A stretch of DNA of 64,000 bases. Source: Polytrichum commune. Taxonomy: Eukaryota > Streptophyta > Polytrichopsida > Polytrichales > Polytrichaceae. Within the stretch, counting starts at the first letter, position 1; every line of letters starts with the position of its first letter. The position numbers and the translations under genes were made by a program. The DNA is taken from positions 5,270,001-5,334,000 of the forward strand of contig OX485803.1 of the NCBI GenBank assembly GCA_950295325.1. The letters are read 5' to 3'. The notes under the pieces were generated by a model that was not told the DNA's origin, did not search any database, and saw only the letters and a program-made list of their open reading frames with translations. Positions 1-11,989 of the stretch are shown here, piece after piece.

Positions 1-386
1 TCTGTCCTATAGACAGAGCCAATAAAGGAAAGACAACAAAGCATGATCAAGGCATGTGAAAGACTTTGGACATGACTCATTGGAAATTGTAATTTTACTT
101 ATTTGTCCTCGGAATAACTTTTTTAGTGGACATAGGTTTTCTTGATCTCCTTATCTTAATATAGAGCCTTCCTACCAATAGATATGCAATGTTCTTGCGT
201 ACATCATTGGCCAAAACATATGCTATTAATTTAAACTCTAGGGCACACCTCCACTAGGGTGTTTCTCGAAAACAGTTTAAAATCAACTGAGGCTAAAAAC
301 ACAAGCTCATCTTGCAAATCATGGGCTTTGCCGGGAATGTAAGCAATTATCTCATTTCGATGGGTTAAATTGTATTATGGAAGATC

Positions 387-1830
387 CCTTGGGGCAGGGC
401 ATAAAATTGACACCCTGGGGGGTGTATTTTGCTTCCTAGAGTGTCCTAGGACACCCAAATCTCAAACAGGGTGTCCCCGAGGACACCCAAAAATCCTACA
501 AGGGTGTCCTTTTTACACCCAAAAAAAATTCAGGGTGTCCCCTGTACTTGTAGGGCCTATCAGCGTATATGTTTGACAAAGTTTTTGCAAGTTTTTCTTT
601 TTTGACACGCAAAAACTTGCACAAAAAAAAAATGCACATCAATTGACACGCACATTCTAGAAATTGACACGTACTGTGACTTGTGAAGAAAAAAATCACA
701 CGTCAATTGACACACTAGAAATTGAAATGACATGCATTACTTGAGTACTATAAAGTGCAGCTCAAGTATCCGGAAAACATAACCCATAACAGTAGGAGAA
801 CTTCCTACACTCACTCACATACTTAAGTTCAACTTTGCTCTTGCAATTTCCTTTGTAACCGGGAGCTAGGACGGTGAATGGAGACTAACTAGGAACATGG
901 CGAGGCAAATGTTTCTATCACCGTGGTGCCTCCACATCCTCCACTCAATATGAGTTTTTTCTTGCTTCCAACCAATGTGAGTTTTTCTTTCTTTTCAACC
1001 AAAATTGTTTTGAGCAATTCCCTTTGAATCACATGCTTCTACATATCTGTTGATATTCTGACTGTGGGTGATAGATCCAGACTTTCGAGCTTAGTATTCC
1101 TTGTCCATTCTTTCTTTGCAGCTAAGCTATTTAGCCCTGTCTGTTTTTCAACAGACTTGACACTTCTTCATCGAAATGCTCGTTTATGGCTTCAGAGTTT
1201 CATTGACCACTTTTGCACTAATGGAGGGAATATTTTTTATGAGCGTGGTTTAAAATCAGAGCTTTGAGGTTTTTTGGATACACTTCATATTTCATGTGGT
1301 GGTCTTAAAATGCACCAAGCTTGGATGGTTTATTCTTCCAATTTGGACTATGTTGGAAGATATCCTCATATGACAAAGTTGTGGCAAGCAGTTCTTGTAA
1401 TTCCTGCTAGTACAGCTTCTTGTGAGAGAGGATTTTCTACTCAAAATCATATTAAATCTACTTTACGGTGTAGTTTGGTATTAGAGACTTTGGAAGCACA
1501 AATGAGAGTTGCAATGGCAAAAATCCCCATAGAGGCCATTGACTTTGAACAAGTATGGGTAAAGTGGTGTGCTATGAAAGGCCGCCGCTTGTAGGTTTGA
1601 TTTGCATTGCAAGTTATGATATGTAGTGATTTTTTTGATTTTTAATTGAAATTTTGAAATGATATTATATGTTTTTCAAAATTGTACCTATTTTGACCAA
1701 AAAAAATTTAAGAGAAATTTATGAGGACACCCAAAAATTGGAGCAGGGTGTCCTTGGGACACCCAAAATTTGGGACAGGGTGTCCCCTGGAAATTTGGCT
1801 AGGGTGTCAAATTTATGGCCTGCCTTGGGG
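387..1830 (+). mobile_element. hAT-type DNA transposon, degenerate, with 8-bp target duplication
   Basis: The element is 395-1822. Its left end (cagggcataaaattgacacc) matches the reverse complement of the right end (caggccataaatttgacacc) with two mismatches in the first 22 bases. It is flanked by perfect copies of ccttgggg at 387-394 and 1823-1830, the 8-bp duplication expected for hAT. Subterminal zones at about 440-545 and 1725-1800 carry alternating gggtgtcc and ggacaccc motifs, a usual hAT transposase-binding arrangement. At 1428 bp it is too short to be autonomous. The inside retains a transposase C-terminal remnant. Confidence 0.92.
1064..1594 (+). pseudogene. hAT transposase C-terminal fragment with dimerisation domain
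   Basis: One frame runs from 1064 to 1594, broken by an in-frame TGA at 1265-1267. The part from 1274 contains YPHMTKLWQAVLVIPAST followed by ASCERGFSTQNHIKSTLR and a LETLEAQMRVA tail. This is the hAT family C-terminal dimerisation (hATC) domain of ZNF862-like plant transposases. The catalytic core and zinc finger are missing, so it is a dead remnant. The block lies inside 395-1822, as expected for an internally deleted copy. Confidence 0.85.
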
Positions 1831-3869
1831 TAGAAGAGCATGTTCAAAGTAGGATTATAGATTTGAATAGGATTTAAACCCATTCAATAAATTATAGGTT
1901 GAATGTCTTCATTCATGTCAACAACAAAAGTTCAATTTCCGTTTTGTTTGCTTGTTGTGTGTATGAACATTTTTTTACTGTGCTCCGCATTTTTTTCCAA
2001 AAATAGAGGCTTGAAGATTGTGCATATAACAACATGGGGCACATAAATTGTTTTTGTAGGAAATTGATGTGGATGACTATTTTATTTATGCTATTTTTTT
2101 CCTTGAACTGCTACTCAATTATTCACTAATATTGGGCAAATTCTACATGTATGAACACTTTGGGGAAGATGTGAGGTCTAAGGACCATATTATTTCCACC
2201 ACAACTAGACAATTAGAGTAGCTCGCGCTAACTTTCCGTGTGCACTAATAGAACAAGTACTAATACGGGGGTGAAGTAAAAACATGCCCCTCCCAAGAAT
2301 TGTTGTCAATGCTTTCCAATTTGGTCTCATTGAAATTAGACAATCGACTAGAAATGGCAATCACGGGGCTATACAATGTTTGTATGCATTTTCAACTCCC
2401 ACATGGTTGGTATCATGCAACTTTGCCTACTAAATTTTACAACCTTGATGTCTCATAGAAGTAAAGTTGTTCTATTAATGCTTTCTCCAAATCGTGGAGG
2501 AAATCACGACTCATAAAGGCTAAACTTGATCGTCCCAATAGTGTGGGATTCCTTTTCTTAAGAAATCGTCAACTATTACTTACTTAGCTTGACTTGACGC
2601 GATGCACATTAGATGAGGTGAGTCCAATGTTGCTACCAATGTGAATTATGGTGTTGCCTTCTTCTTCAAGTTGGTCTAAATCTATACAACAATTTTGAAA
2701 CATGCACCACGAGAATAAGAGGGTCCTTGAAGACTATTGTCATTTTTCAAATGTGAACACCTTGAACATGCACTTGGAACAACATCTTCACCAGAACCCA
2801 ATCTTCTCCAAGGGCAAGCCCCTACTACCTAGGTTTCCGTATGTTGGTTGAGAAAATCACCTGGACACCCCCACTCTGGTTGGGTAGTGTGCATCGGAAA
2901 TCAAGTGCTAGGAGGTCATCCACCCATGTACCATTATGGCCCTAAGTGGCTTAGGAATCACGAAGAGCCAATGGCAAATTGTGGACCAGGACAGGGGGGG
3001 GGTAGGGGTTGAGGGGCTGATCACACTAGCCACTTCTGGCATCATCCGTCAGCATCTTTGGTTGCAACAATGTGAAAAATGATGGGCCAACATCTATTTT
3101 TGAACATAATCTCCAACAATTTCATGACTGAAACCAAACGGAAAGTTTAGTGTGATTGGGGCATGAGACACCTCATCAATCCTACTGAAATGCAGCTAGC
3201 CCCCCTAAATATGGGATGATCTCTGTTCATCCACCCAACACGTTAATAACTTCCATCCGATATATTTCATTCGTTGCAGGTTTTGTCGGACACTACATCC
3301 CTTCATCCAAGTCCCTTCATCCTTGTTGAGTTCATCCATCCAAAAGTGTTGAAGCACCTATACATGACATACGGCAATGGCTTACCGATCATAACACAGA
3401 ACCGAGTAAATGTTTGTTTATTGGACCCATGTTAACTCTTCACAATTGATAAGGTACCAATGTATGAAACACACTTTTACTTTGAAAGAACACCAAATAC
3501 GAATCGTGACTCAAACCACTGATTTAGCTTTGCTCTTTTAGGATTGTTTGATGAAGTCCATTGCTTGACTATAGATCCTTCTATTTCAAGAGATATGTAC
3601 AAATACATTAAACGTAGGGTGGCACTCCATGATAGGAGTCTGCTATAAGCTAGGGTTTAGGGTTGTTTTTTGTACCACCCACCTACACTTTTTCCAAACA
3701 TTGTGTGCTTATTGAGTATTTGTGAGTCTTAGGCTAACACAAAGGACCTCCAATATGTGAAGGTTATTATCGTTTTGCAAATAAAATAAGGTGGGCTTTG
3801 GCAATTTTACTAACATGATTAAGGGTTCATTCTTTTTAGAATTTGTCGAATGGGTTTACCCCATTTGAG
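1831..3869. other. Gene-free stretch with one dispersed repeat
   Basis: No gene was recognised. The only assigned part is 2640-2955, similar to the repeats in TAR introns 1 and 3. A ccctaaaccct-like word near 3655 is too short to mean a telomeric tract. Confidence 0.5.
2640..2955 (+). repeat. Dispersed repeat, same family as the TAR intron copies
   Basis: Aligns in order with 19835-20190: tggtgttg, cttcaag, gaacaccttgaacat, caagggcaagccccta and gaaatcaagtgctaggag. Confidence 0.7.
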
Positions 3870-4263
3870 TCTAGGTCCACAAGGCACCACGGGCCTTGGC
3901 TTGGTGGTTAGGGCTCATGGCCCCCAATGAGGAGGTTGTGGGTTCTATTCCCCATGCCGGCGTGGTGCTCACCACCTTAGTCCACCCAACTATGGTGGGG
4001 GGTCCTTGGACCTTGTTGTATGGGTACCTCAAAGCCCTTTGGGGGGATACCATGTCCGGTATCTTCAAGGCACTAGTGGCTAGCTAGGAACTAGTATAGT
4101 GTGTCACTATAGTGTCCATCCTCGAAAGGGGAGAGTAGTATTGTCCCAATGTCCCCTTGTCCAGTGGGCATCGGGTCATTGGCATTACGAACGGACACTT
4201 CATTCACGCCAGCCCCTTGCTAAAAAGGGACCGGAGTTTCTATCTATCTATCTAGGTCCACAA
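3870..4263 (+). mobile_element. tRNA-derived SINE with 13-bp target duplication
   Basis: The body is 3883-4250. A perfect 13-bp direct repeat, tctaggtccacaa, flanks it at 3870-3882 and 4251-4263. An A-box-like tggcttggtgg is at 3897-3907 and a B-box-like ggttctattcc at 3941-3951, 34 bases apart as in RNA polymerase III promoters. The 3' end is a TATC repeat instead of poly(A). Copies of this kind are moved by LINE enzymes. The exact SINE family was not identified. Overlapping short ORFs are not genes. Confidence 0.9.
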
Positions 4264-4954
4264 ATACTACCTACATGTAGAGAGGAGGGCTCTGTAACTA
4301 AGAAGAACTTTTTCATAAGGAATTGTTTGGTGGGGTGTTGGGCCTTTCGTATAGATTTGGGCCCCAAACACACGACGTAGTATGGGAGCAGGGATATTGT
4401 ATTCATACCAAGGTCATCATGAATGAGTTGTACTTGGAGATCTAGTGATTATGCACCAGAATTTGGGGATCCTCTACACACCGCCTTGGTGAGTCGGTTG
4501 AGAATTTTATCAAGTCTTGTGATGTCTAGCTTGGAAAAAGGAGCTCCATAGAATGCATGTGCAATTCCTAGGCGGATAATTTCATTTAATTATTTCAAAA
4601 TTTTGTATAATTGTGGCAAGTGATAGTAGTAGTGTTTTGCATTGGGTTTCAGTTTGTGATGTAGTGACTTGTTTTTGTATGTGTCATTTCAAGGCGGAGA
4701 CTACTCAAATGTCTAGATATGTGTACGGTTCATTTTGTGAGAGGACGGAGAATTGGTTGCCTTTATACCTTCATGAGGTGCTGGATCATGGGGCCCGGCC
4801 CCTAACCAAGCAAACACCCCTCCCCTTGAAAGTTCATAGGGGAAGGGCTAATGTCTGCTTTCTTAATGGTTACTTTTTCCAATTAGCCCATCTCTCATGG
4901 TATATGAAACAAGTGATTAGTAAAAGATGGTTTGTGAATCCTAATTGAGTTTTT
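4264..4954. other. Gene-free stretch
   Basis: One 111-residue ORF at 4613-4948 matches no family that I recognise, and no intron/exon pattern supports it. Nothing else stands out. Confidence 0.35.
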
Positions 4955-5215
4955 AGCAAATTTTCTCATAATTTTTGCATCTCATACGGATATCTTATTC
5001 ATTGTCAAAGTGAAGGTTCTCATGCACTTTAAAAGGTCATATAGCCCCCCCCCCTCCCTCCCTCCCCTAATTATGTTGACTATTGAGTCTAGAAATGGCT
5101 ATCGTGTTTTAAGCACGTAGTCCATCTCTTTTAAACATGTGTGGTTTTTTATATCTATTCTTAAAGCTATATCTAACCACATACCACTCAAATATAGGTG
5201 TCTAATTAAGACAAG
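4955..5215 (-). repeat. Dispersed repeat family II copy
   Basis: Shares ordered words with 10195-10480, 11990-12310, 12330-12580, 19560-19750 and 36935-37165 (same orientation), and with 20330-20635 and 45780-45965 (opposite). Typical landmarks: tcattatcaaagtgaag, atgttgattattgagcctag, aacacatg, then accacaccactcaaat. A poly-C/CCCT run lies at about 5045-5066. Confidence 0.6.
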
Positions 5216-6589
5216 TAATTGAATTATGCATGTCTACCTGACGCAGATGTGAAATGATCATTTGAAGCACTACACCCACTTCTCGTAGATTGCAGAACAT
5301 ACAAATATTGTCAGATGATTACCAATTCCAAATCATGCCCATAACAAGTTTATAAGCAATGAAAATGACAAAGTTATTGTCTTTTTCTCTCCTTTTTCCA
5401 CTGGGTCATTCTACATATTGTCATGCAAAAACAAATTATGCAATTAACCCTTGAATATAGTAATATTATTTGCATGTTTAAAAAATCCCTACATATTTCC
5501 GTTTACATCCATCTATGTATGATTTGATTGGAAGGTCATAAATCATTAATGATTGATTTTAAATAAAGATCATTTATGAGATCGTTAGCCAAAAAAAATA
5601 CAGCAAACATGCTTGCACACTTTTAAGCAACATTTGTAAACCCATAATAAGTTGTTTGAAATACTAAAGGTTTTTTATTGAATCAAATGTCAATTACCGT
5701 TGATAGCCGGTTTAAAACAAAGTTTGAAGATAACATGTCAAATCCAATGTGGTATTTTGAACACGAGTGAATCAGTCAAACATAAATTATGGGATTGCAT
5801 TCAAGCTAAGAGGGCTTGAAAGTGGACCACGTTCATCATGCATGTACTTTGTGGGGTTAGAACTGACAACTATGATAGTTTTTCATTGGAAGCGAGCTTT
5901 GTTTGGGGAAAGATTTGGGGGAAAGGATCTATAAGAACTTGGCACTATTTGGACTGAATGCAATGATAAAGTGTTCAACCGTGAACAATGGCACGAGTCT
6001 AAGGTCAAACACCGCATTTGGGATGAACTCATCATTTTTACACCAAGACGGCTTGGGAACATGTGATTAAGCAAATTAAGATTAGCAGCTTCTCCGCTGC
6101 GGCTATGCTCGAAGGCTTCAACCAAACGTGGGGTGCCAAGAACGTCCTATGTAGGAGGAACAATTTGAATGTCATTGGGAATTGGAAGCAACAACATAGT
6201 TAAGTAGTTTAGCCCTTTGATGGGCAATTTGGTGGTTGTTTGTGGTGGGGTTCTGTTGGTGTTACTTTTACATGGCAGTGTTTCGCATCCGAGGGACCCC
6301 ATCTCCCCTTGTGGTGGGCACGTTTTCCTTGTTTCTCTATGCATTTGACGTTGGCTTTGTTGGCATTCTGTCTCAATTTTATTTTTTACAAAGTAAAAAA
6401 TAAAAATTCAATCCAACGTGGTAGAACTCTTTACCAATACTGTCAGGTCCAATTGCATGAATTACACAAGACTCCTCGTGTATGTATGTTGACATTAAAG
6501 AGATCTACATAAACATTACACAACAACTTTGTTGGAATTATATATGCAGGCCCAGGATCATTGTGGGTTTGCAAATATGTAGGCTAGAT
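5216..6589. other. Gene-free stretch
   Basis: AT-rich sequence with no recognised gene. The short ORFs on both strands near 5883-6512 overlap each other and resemble no known family. Confidence 0.35.
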
Positions 6590-6662
6590 GCTTAACTTAT
6601 ATTGAAGGAGTTAATGCCGGTACAATGTATGGGCGTAATTTTCTCTTTCTTTTCTTTTCTCT
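6590..6662 (+). repeat. 3' tip of a LINE-like element
   Basis: The segment atgccggtacaatgta followed by gggcgtaatttt and a TTTC-rich run repeats almost exactly at 8800-8845. There it follows the C-terminal coding remnant of a LINE-like element, so this is probably a severely 5'-truncated copy. Confidence 0.5.
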
Positions 6663-6950
6663 GAAGGAGTTAAGTTGACACTTGGACATCGAGGGAATGA
6701 ACGCTTGCCACAACACTTCAAGAACCTCACACCCTCACTCAACCTAACACAAGCAACGTCGAGAATAGTGAGCTTGAAGTGTTTTTAGAATCGTCTTCAC
6801 AAGAGCTTTACTCTTTCTCAAGAAGGGTTTCAGACTATCATTGACAACTATTAATGTACAATGCCAAATCCATTGTATTTAAAAAGAAAATTCCAATACA
6901 TTTTCCTTGAATGACATAGTCACCGACCCAATGTCCAGCATGGGCAAGCA

Positions 6951-7192
6951 CTACACCAAATAACGTATCTAGTGTCACTTACTATTTGGAATTAGGCAAT
7001 GTTGTAACTATTTACTCTATAGATCTCATTATTCTGCCAACTAAAGTCAAATTGGTCATTTGGACATTATAGAACATTCCCCATCTTTACTTGGTGAAAC
7101 AGTACATCAACAGTCTCTATATATATAAAAAGCACTGTGTGACTCCAAATAGTATCACTAAATAGTGACACCTAATACCATGTTTAGTGTAG
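6951..7192. mobile_element. MITE, TA-flanked family B
   Basis: The left end ctacaccaaataacgtatct and the reverse complement of the right end ctacactaaacatggtatta are inverted repeats. The inner part (tactatttggaattaggcaa) recurs in inverted form near the right end and in the elements at 34203-34421 and 58481-58698. The 242-bp element is non-coding. Confidence 0.7.
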
Positions 7193-7335
7193 TTTCCCAA
7201 CATAGACACTATAGTGTACACTATCCTTACACATTGTTATAAGCCATGCACAGTCAATGCAGTGGCAAGAACCCCAAACGTAGACACAATATTATATTTC
7301 ACCCAGCAAGTCAGTCTGTAACTAGCAGGGAGAAC

Positions 7336-7545
7336 GGCCACTTTATTTATTTATTTATGAGATAGAAGGTCGACATGCCAACGCCAAAGCACATGAGGCA
7401 GTTCACCACCTGGCAAGTTTTCCGTCAAGTAGAAAGGAGATTTCACAGCCGGGATTCGAACCGCCAACCTCTTCCTTGAGATTTGGGTATCTCTCCACCA
7501 TCATCCGGTAGTTTAAGGTCATCTCGGACCAGAAAGGCCACTTTA
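7336..7545 (-). mobile_element. tRNA-derived SINE (family S2), 10-bp target duplication
   Basis: The body is 7346-7535 on the minus strand, flanked by ggccacttta at 7336-7345 and 7536-7545. On the minus strand a B box ggttcgaatcc spans 7452-7462, with an A-box-like gatgatggtgg upstream at about 7498-7510. The 3' tail, on the left, is a TTTA repeat. The same element, roughly 88-90% identical by eye, is at 41665-41855. Confidence 0.88.
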
Positions 7546-7710
7546 CACCTAGAAGCCGGGCCAATTTCCCTTGAGGCCGATTGCATGAAATTTCAGCCCC
7601 TTTTGGGTTGGAGGATGGCCTCAACTACACATTATAATAAGATTATAATGGGGGCCAATTTCCCATATGTAAAGGCCTTAGGACCAAGAAGCTAGGCCGA
7701 TTCAATAAAT

Positions 7711-7768
7711 CTAGCATAGTCCAACGGATCTAGCATAATCTAGCATAATCTAGCATAATCTAGCATAG
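7711..7768. repeat. 10-bp tandem repeat (ctagcataat)n
   Basis: Three perfect ctagcataat units at 7730-7759, with variant units on both sides. Confidence 0.85.
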
Positions 7769-8570
7769 AGCCGTTCATATTTCCACATAATCGAATGGAT
7801 ATGGTTTGCTTAAGAATCATATTTTATTTTAAAAAAATGATTGAAATTTGACATTGACCCCAAGGCCAAGAATCATCATTCCATTTTGGGTGCACCCAAT
7901 TCAATGAGCTCAGGCCGTGTCATACCATGCATTTTTTGATTAAAAATTTCACACCACCAAATCGACCCGGCCTCTAAGTGTAAAGGAGTTGGGGCTGATT
8001 TCAGCCTTTTGGCCAATCACAAGTGAGGATTTCAAACCTCTTACACAACGAATTGGTCCGACCTCTAGGTGTAAAGCGGCCCTTAGTTAAAGTTGAGCCG
8101 CCGGGAGAGTTTGAGGAAACGCCAAGTTGGAGTTCATCAAGACTTCGAGAAAGAGGAATCTATCTATGGAATATACCTCAAATTCATGAAGAAAACGGAA
8201 CGATCGACCAAATGTTGGTCTTGCAAACACTTGGATGGATTAATATAAATAATATAGCGATCAATCTCCTCCCCCGACACTGAATATGTGGGATCCTGCA
8301 GGGGCATGGAGGGAGTTGCATTCATACGGGACTCACCAAGTACAACAACACTGGCACACCGCATTGAAGAGCCGATCATTCTGTTATGTGGCGATGTGCA
8401 GGTTATTCTAGAAAACACATATTCTATCATTCCAACCATATCTACACACACGCGGGGGGAGATGAGGTGTGGAGGAATTGTGTGAGTACGGTGAGGTGAG
8501 GTAACTTAGAGGGTGCTAAAACCGACACCCCACCCAAAACCAAACACCTACAGTATATGATAGAGGCATA
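7769..8570. other. Gene-free stretch
   Basis: Several short overlapping ORFs on both strands (8023-8485) resemble no family that I recognise. The phrase ggccgacctctaRgtgtaaa recurs in loose form near 7540, 7970 and 8060, which suggests an old local repeat. Confidence 0.3.
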
Positions 8571-8587
8571 CTAGCATCAAAACTCTC

Positions 8588-8845
8588 ATGAAAAACATAC
8601 ACCAAAATGCCATTAAATACCTCACCTATCTTGTACTAAACAAAAGAAAACTTGACAATAAACAAAAGACCGTCACACCTCCCTAAAAAGGGGAATGAAC
8701 CTTTTAACTAATAGAGCCCACCTCCCAAAAGAGGCATAACTCCTCTCATGCTACAACATGGTCCGCCGTGTTCAGCATTTGGATAACGGGCTCACATTCA
8801 TGCCGGTACAATGTACGGGCGTAATTTTTCTTTTCTTTTCTTGAT
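8588..8845 (+). pseudogene. C-terminal and 3' end remnant of a LINE-like element
   Basis: The reading frame starting near 8573 encodes HTSIKTLMKNIHQNAIKY followed by LTYLVLNKRKLDNKQ. This matches MKNIHHIATKY and LMYLVLNKRKINNKQ encoded near 48009-48086, with changes spread over codon positions in the manner of protein-coding divergence. The 3' non-coding parts also align (cgggctcacattcatgccgg versus caggctcaaattcacatcgg) and end in a TTTC-rich tail. The frame is broken upstream at about 8560. Confidence 0.65.
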
Positions 8846-10194
8846 AGAGGCACCTCCTCGACTCGTGATCGGGGTCATGTCGGCAATCTAGAGGGTGGTG
8901 GGATTTCGATCGGGCTGGGGACGGGAGTTCGATTAGGACGGAGCCGATAGCATCGTGATACGTGTCTTGGTTTTTGAGTGCTGAAGGGAGGAGGAATGGG
9001 TGGTTGGAATGAGCAGTGTTGGCAGGCTCCGGACGGGGGTGATGTGTTCAGGTCGACTTTTGGTTTCAAAAGTCCGTGTAAACAACTCGATTTCGGGAAT
9101 GAAATTACTGGAATAGAAAGTGCAGTCCTCCTCATTTCTATCTTCCTGTGTGGGAGAAATATGCTTCTCTAGATTTGGAGCAAAATCTCTCAAGTGATTG
9201 GTTATGGGCGCCGACGCTCTATTGCCTTGAATTGTTCCCATGGAAAAGGATTGCCTGGACCCACGGAGCTATGGGTTTAGTTGCCATTAGTGTCGCCACC
9301 GCATATCGGCCTCCACTACCTCCATATAACGTAGGGTAGGTAATGGTTTCCACTCTATCTCGGGTTGGTTCAAGGGGGGTTTAGGATGGCTTGCCGATGC
9401 GTATTCTAGCCATTCTATTCACAATGGGGAGCGGTTCAAGCCCACATTGCCAAGGGGATAGGCCCACAAAGCAAAGGGGGTCGGTTATGAGCACAAAAGG
9501 GGTCGGCTATGTGCACAAAAGAGATTGGTTATGGGCATCAAGAGGGTCAGTTTGGGATGCAAGGGGATAATTCTACATCTAGGTGGGATCATGGAGGTGG
9601 CCGGCCATGTTGGACTTTGATCTAGCTTGGGTCTAGTACCCAACTGAATTGTGTTGAAGCAATCTTGTGCTCGTTCTAGGTAATGAAGGTGGGGGTCCTC
9701 ATCAAGAACCAAGGTTGTCATACATGGGACCTAGGGATCAATTTAAGGAAGCTAGTGGTTTTGATTTTAAATATTCGTCAAATAATTAATTGAGGCTAAA
9801 AATAAAATTTATCTCTTTATACCTATTTAAGCCAAAAGGCTAATATGAGTTTACATTTCTATATCAATTACATAGCCATTTGTATGTGCAATAGCTTAAA
9901 GTGTTGGTTTAAGCACCCTCTACCTTAAGTGGAGTTGCAGCGGGTAGAGCGAGTATTTAAATAGATGAGGCACGTATATACTGATACCAAAGCCAACACT
10001 AGGTATTATAGTCCTACATTTGGGGGCTTCAAATGTAATGACAATCAGGTGTAGTGTTGGGTTTGGGTAGTTTAATTATACTTAGTTTACGTGCATTTTA
10101 TGTGGTCATTCTTCTTCATTAGACACTTGAAGTAAGTGGGTCTTTTAGCTTCATAGTAACATAGACTTTTAGCTTCGCACTCACTTGTAAGATA
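8846..10194. other. Gene-free stretch
   Basis: Overlapping ORFs at 8875-9339 lie on both strands with no recognised family. Around 9420-9560 the phrase aaaggggGtcggttatg is repeated three or four times in loose form. No structural element could be assigned. Confidence 0.3.
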
Positions 10195-10480
10195 TGGAAC
10201 ACAAAAGTAGTGCAAGATGATTGACAAACTTTAGAACATGTCCATAGCCAATTTTCTCATATTTTGTGGAGCTCATATGATATCTTCTTCATTATCTAAG
10301 TCATGATTATTTTTTTCATCAAATGATCATAGAAGTATGTTGATTATTGACCCTAGGATGGTTAACAAATTTTGAGCATGTAGTCTAATCTCATTTGAAC
10401 ACATGTTTTTTTTGGTGCTTGTTCTTAGATCCACACCCAACCACACAACGCTCAAATCTAGATGTTCAATTAAAACGAGT
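10195..10480 (-). repeat. Dispersed repeat family II copy
   Basis: Contains gttgattattgaccctag, agcatgtagtctaatctcat, aacacatg and accacacaacgctcaaatct in the order typical of the family. Confidence 0.6.
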
Positions 10481-11989
10481 GATCAAATTAGGCAAGCCCA
10501 CCTCATATTTGAGTGGCACATAGCAAGCCTTGTAGTGATAATAGACACCAAAATGACATGTGTTACAATCGTATTGGACTATGTGATACTTAAGATGACA
10601 ATCTTTGTTATTTGCAATTTCTAACTAGATGAGACAATTCTTGATCCAATGCATTGGCCCACTTTGTTTGTGGGGGTTGAATATGCCCACAGTGGGACCT
10701 CATACCTTATTGGCATGGCACGATTTCCTGCTTTTTTCTTCGTCTCACATCTACTAGTAGAAGGACAAACTTGTTGTTACACAATAAAAACAAAAGGGTG
10801 GCTTGAACCCAAGGCTTTAACCTGAATTTTATGATGGAACACTAAGGTTAAGCCACCTAAGACCCATATATCTATATAATGGTTGTATGGGTCACAAAGT
10901 GAGTACTTATATGCTAACCACAACCCTCTAATTTAATATAAGATCTAAATTCATAACACAATGATTCAACACATCAGACTACAACATTGTACCCATGCCT
11001 AACAGTTGTATAGGGTTGCAATTTGAATCACTTGTTTTTGTATTTTATAGTTGCAAGACTTAAAAGGCTATATCATGAGAACTGAATGAATTTTGAATGT
11101 ATCCATAACATTATTATGTGTTCGATCATGTTAGCACCATTATGAATTTGCACTAGTTGTGGCATCCCATGGTTATATTCTCGGGGCCCACATGAACAAA
11201 TACACACTACTTAGTATTGTTATGTCAATAGCCAAATCATAAATTGACACTAAAAGGATGTTGATTCATGATTTAGCTATTAACATTGACTCAACATGAG
11301 ATGTTGTTCACTTCACTTGCATTTTGAGATATAAGCTATGTGGTAGAGAAATAGTGAATCTTCACTTCGAGTTTTTATAAGTTCTTTATCTCCCCTCCTG
11401 ATTTAAAATTTAAAATGGCATCTCCAATGCTTCATCACCACTGCCAACCAAATGAGACAATTCTTGATTTGATCCAGCTGCCAAAATTGTCTATGAAGTT
11501 GGAAGTCACACATACCTTAGTTTGTTTGGGTGGGCTCGGAGGTCCAAAGCCTAAGATGTGTGGACCATATGTGGGCACTCTTGTTAAGTATAGACATGTA
11601 TTTGAGTCGTATATTGCAAGGCTTGTAGTTAAGAACATACACCAAACTAATAGGCAAGACAATTAGAATTGGGAACACTAAATATCATATTAGTGTAGTG
11701 CTCATAATGTAAAGTCCGTTCTAACAATGAATGCAATGGGGAGGATCAATGTGATCAATTAAAGGGAAAAAAAATCTTTACTTTTGAACCCTTCTAACTT
11801 TTACACCTCAACTATAATTTTGGAAACTTGAAGTGACAATCTACGTAACTCATAGATACTAGCCATAATTATATGTGGAGTTGGAAGTGCCCATAATAGG
11901 TCACATATTTTAGCAGGGCACACACATAAGAAGACAAAGGTAAATGTGTGTTATTTGAATATAATTCTTTGTGCACCCACTTCTCATGG
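10481..11989. other. Gene-free stretch with small palindromes
   Basis: A partial relative of the TAR intron repeat is at 10790-10870. An imperfect palindrome at about 11224-11291 pairs aatagccaaatcataaattg with its inverted copy aatagctaaatcatgaatca. A solo MITE end, aacactaaatatcatatt followed by agtgtag, is at 11673-11697. No gene was recognised. Confidence 0.45.

Noticed and set aside
3655..3665. Telomere-like ccctaaa/tttaggg word
   Set aside because: Only about one and a half units, expected by chance in AT-rich DNA.
3896..4380. ORFs of 63-93 residues across the SINE
   Set aside because: They lie in or run out of a tRNA-derived SINE with pol III boxes; no protein family fits.
10790..10870. 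Possible tRNA-like SINE head (ggttcaagcc on minus)
   Set aside because: The A box is poor and the segment is better explained as part of the dispersed repeat also seen at 17281.
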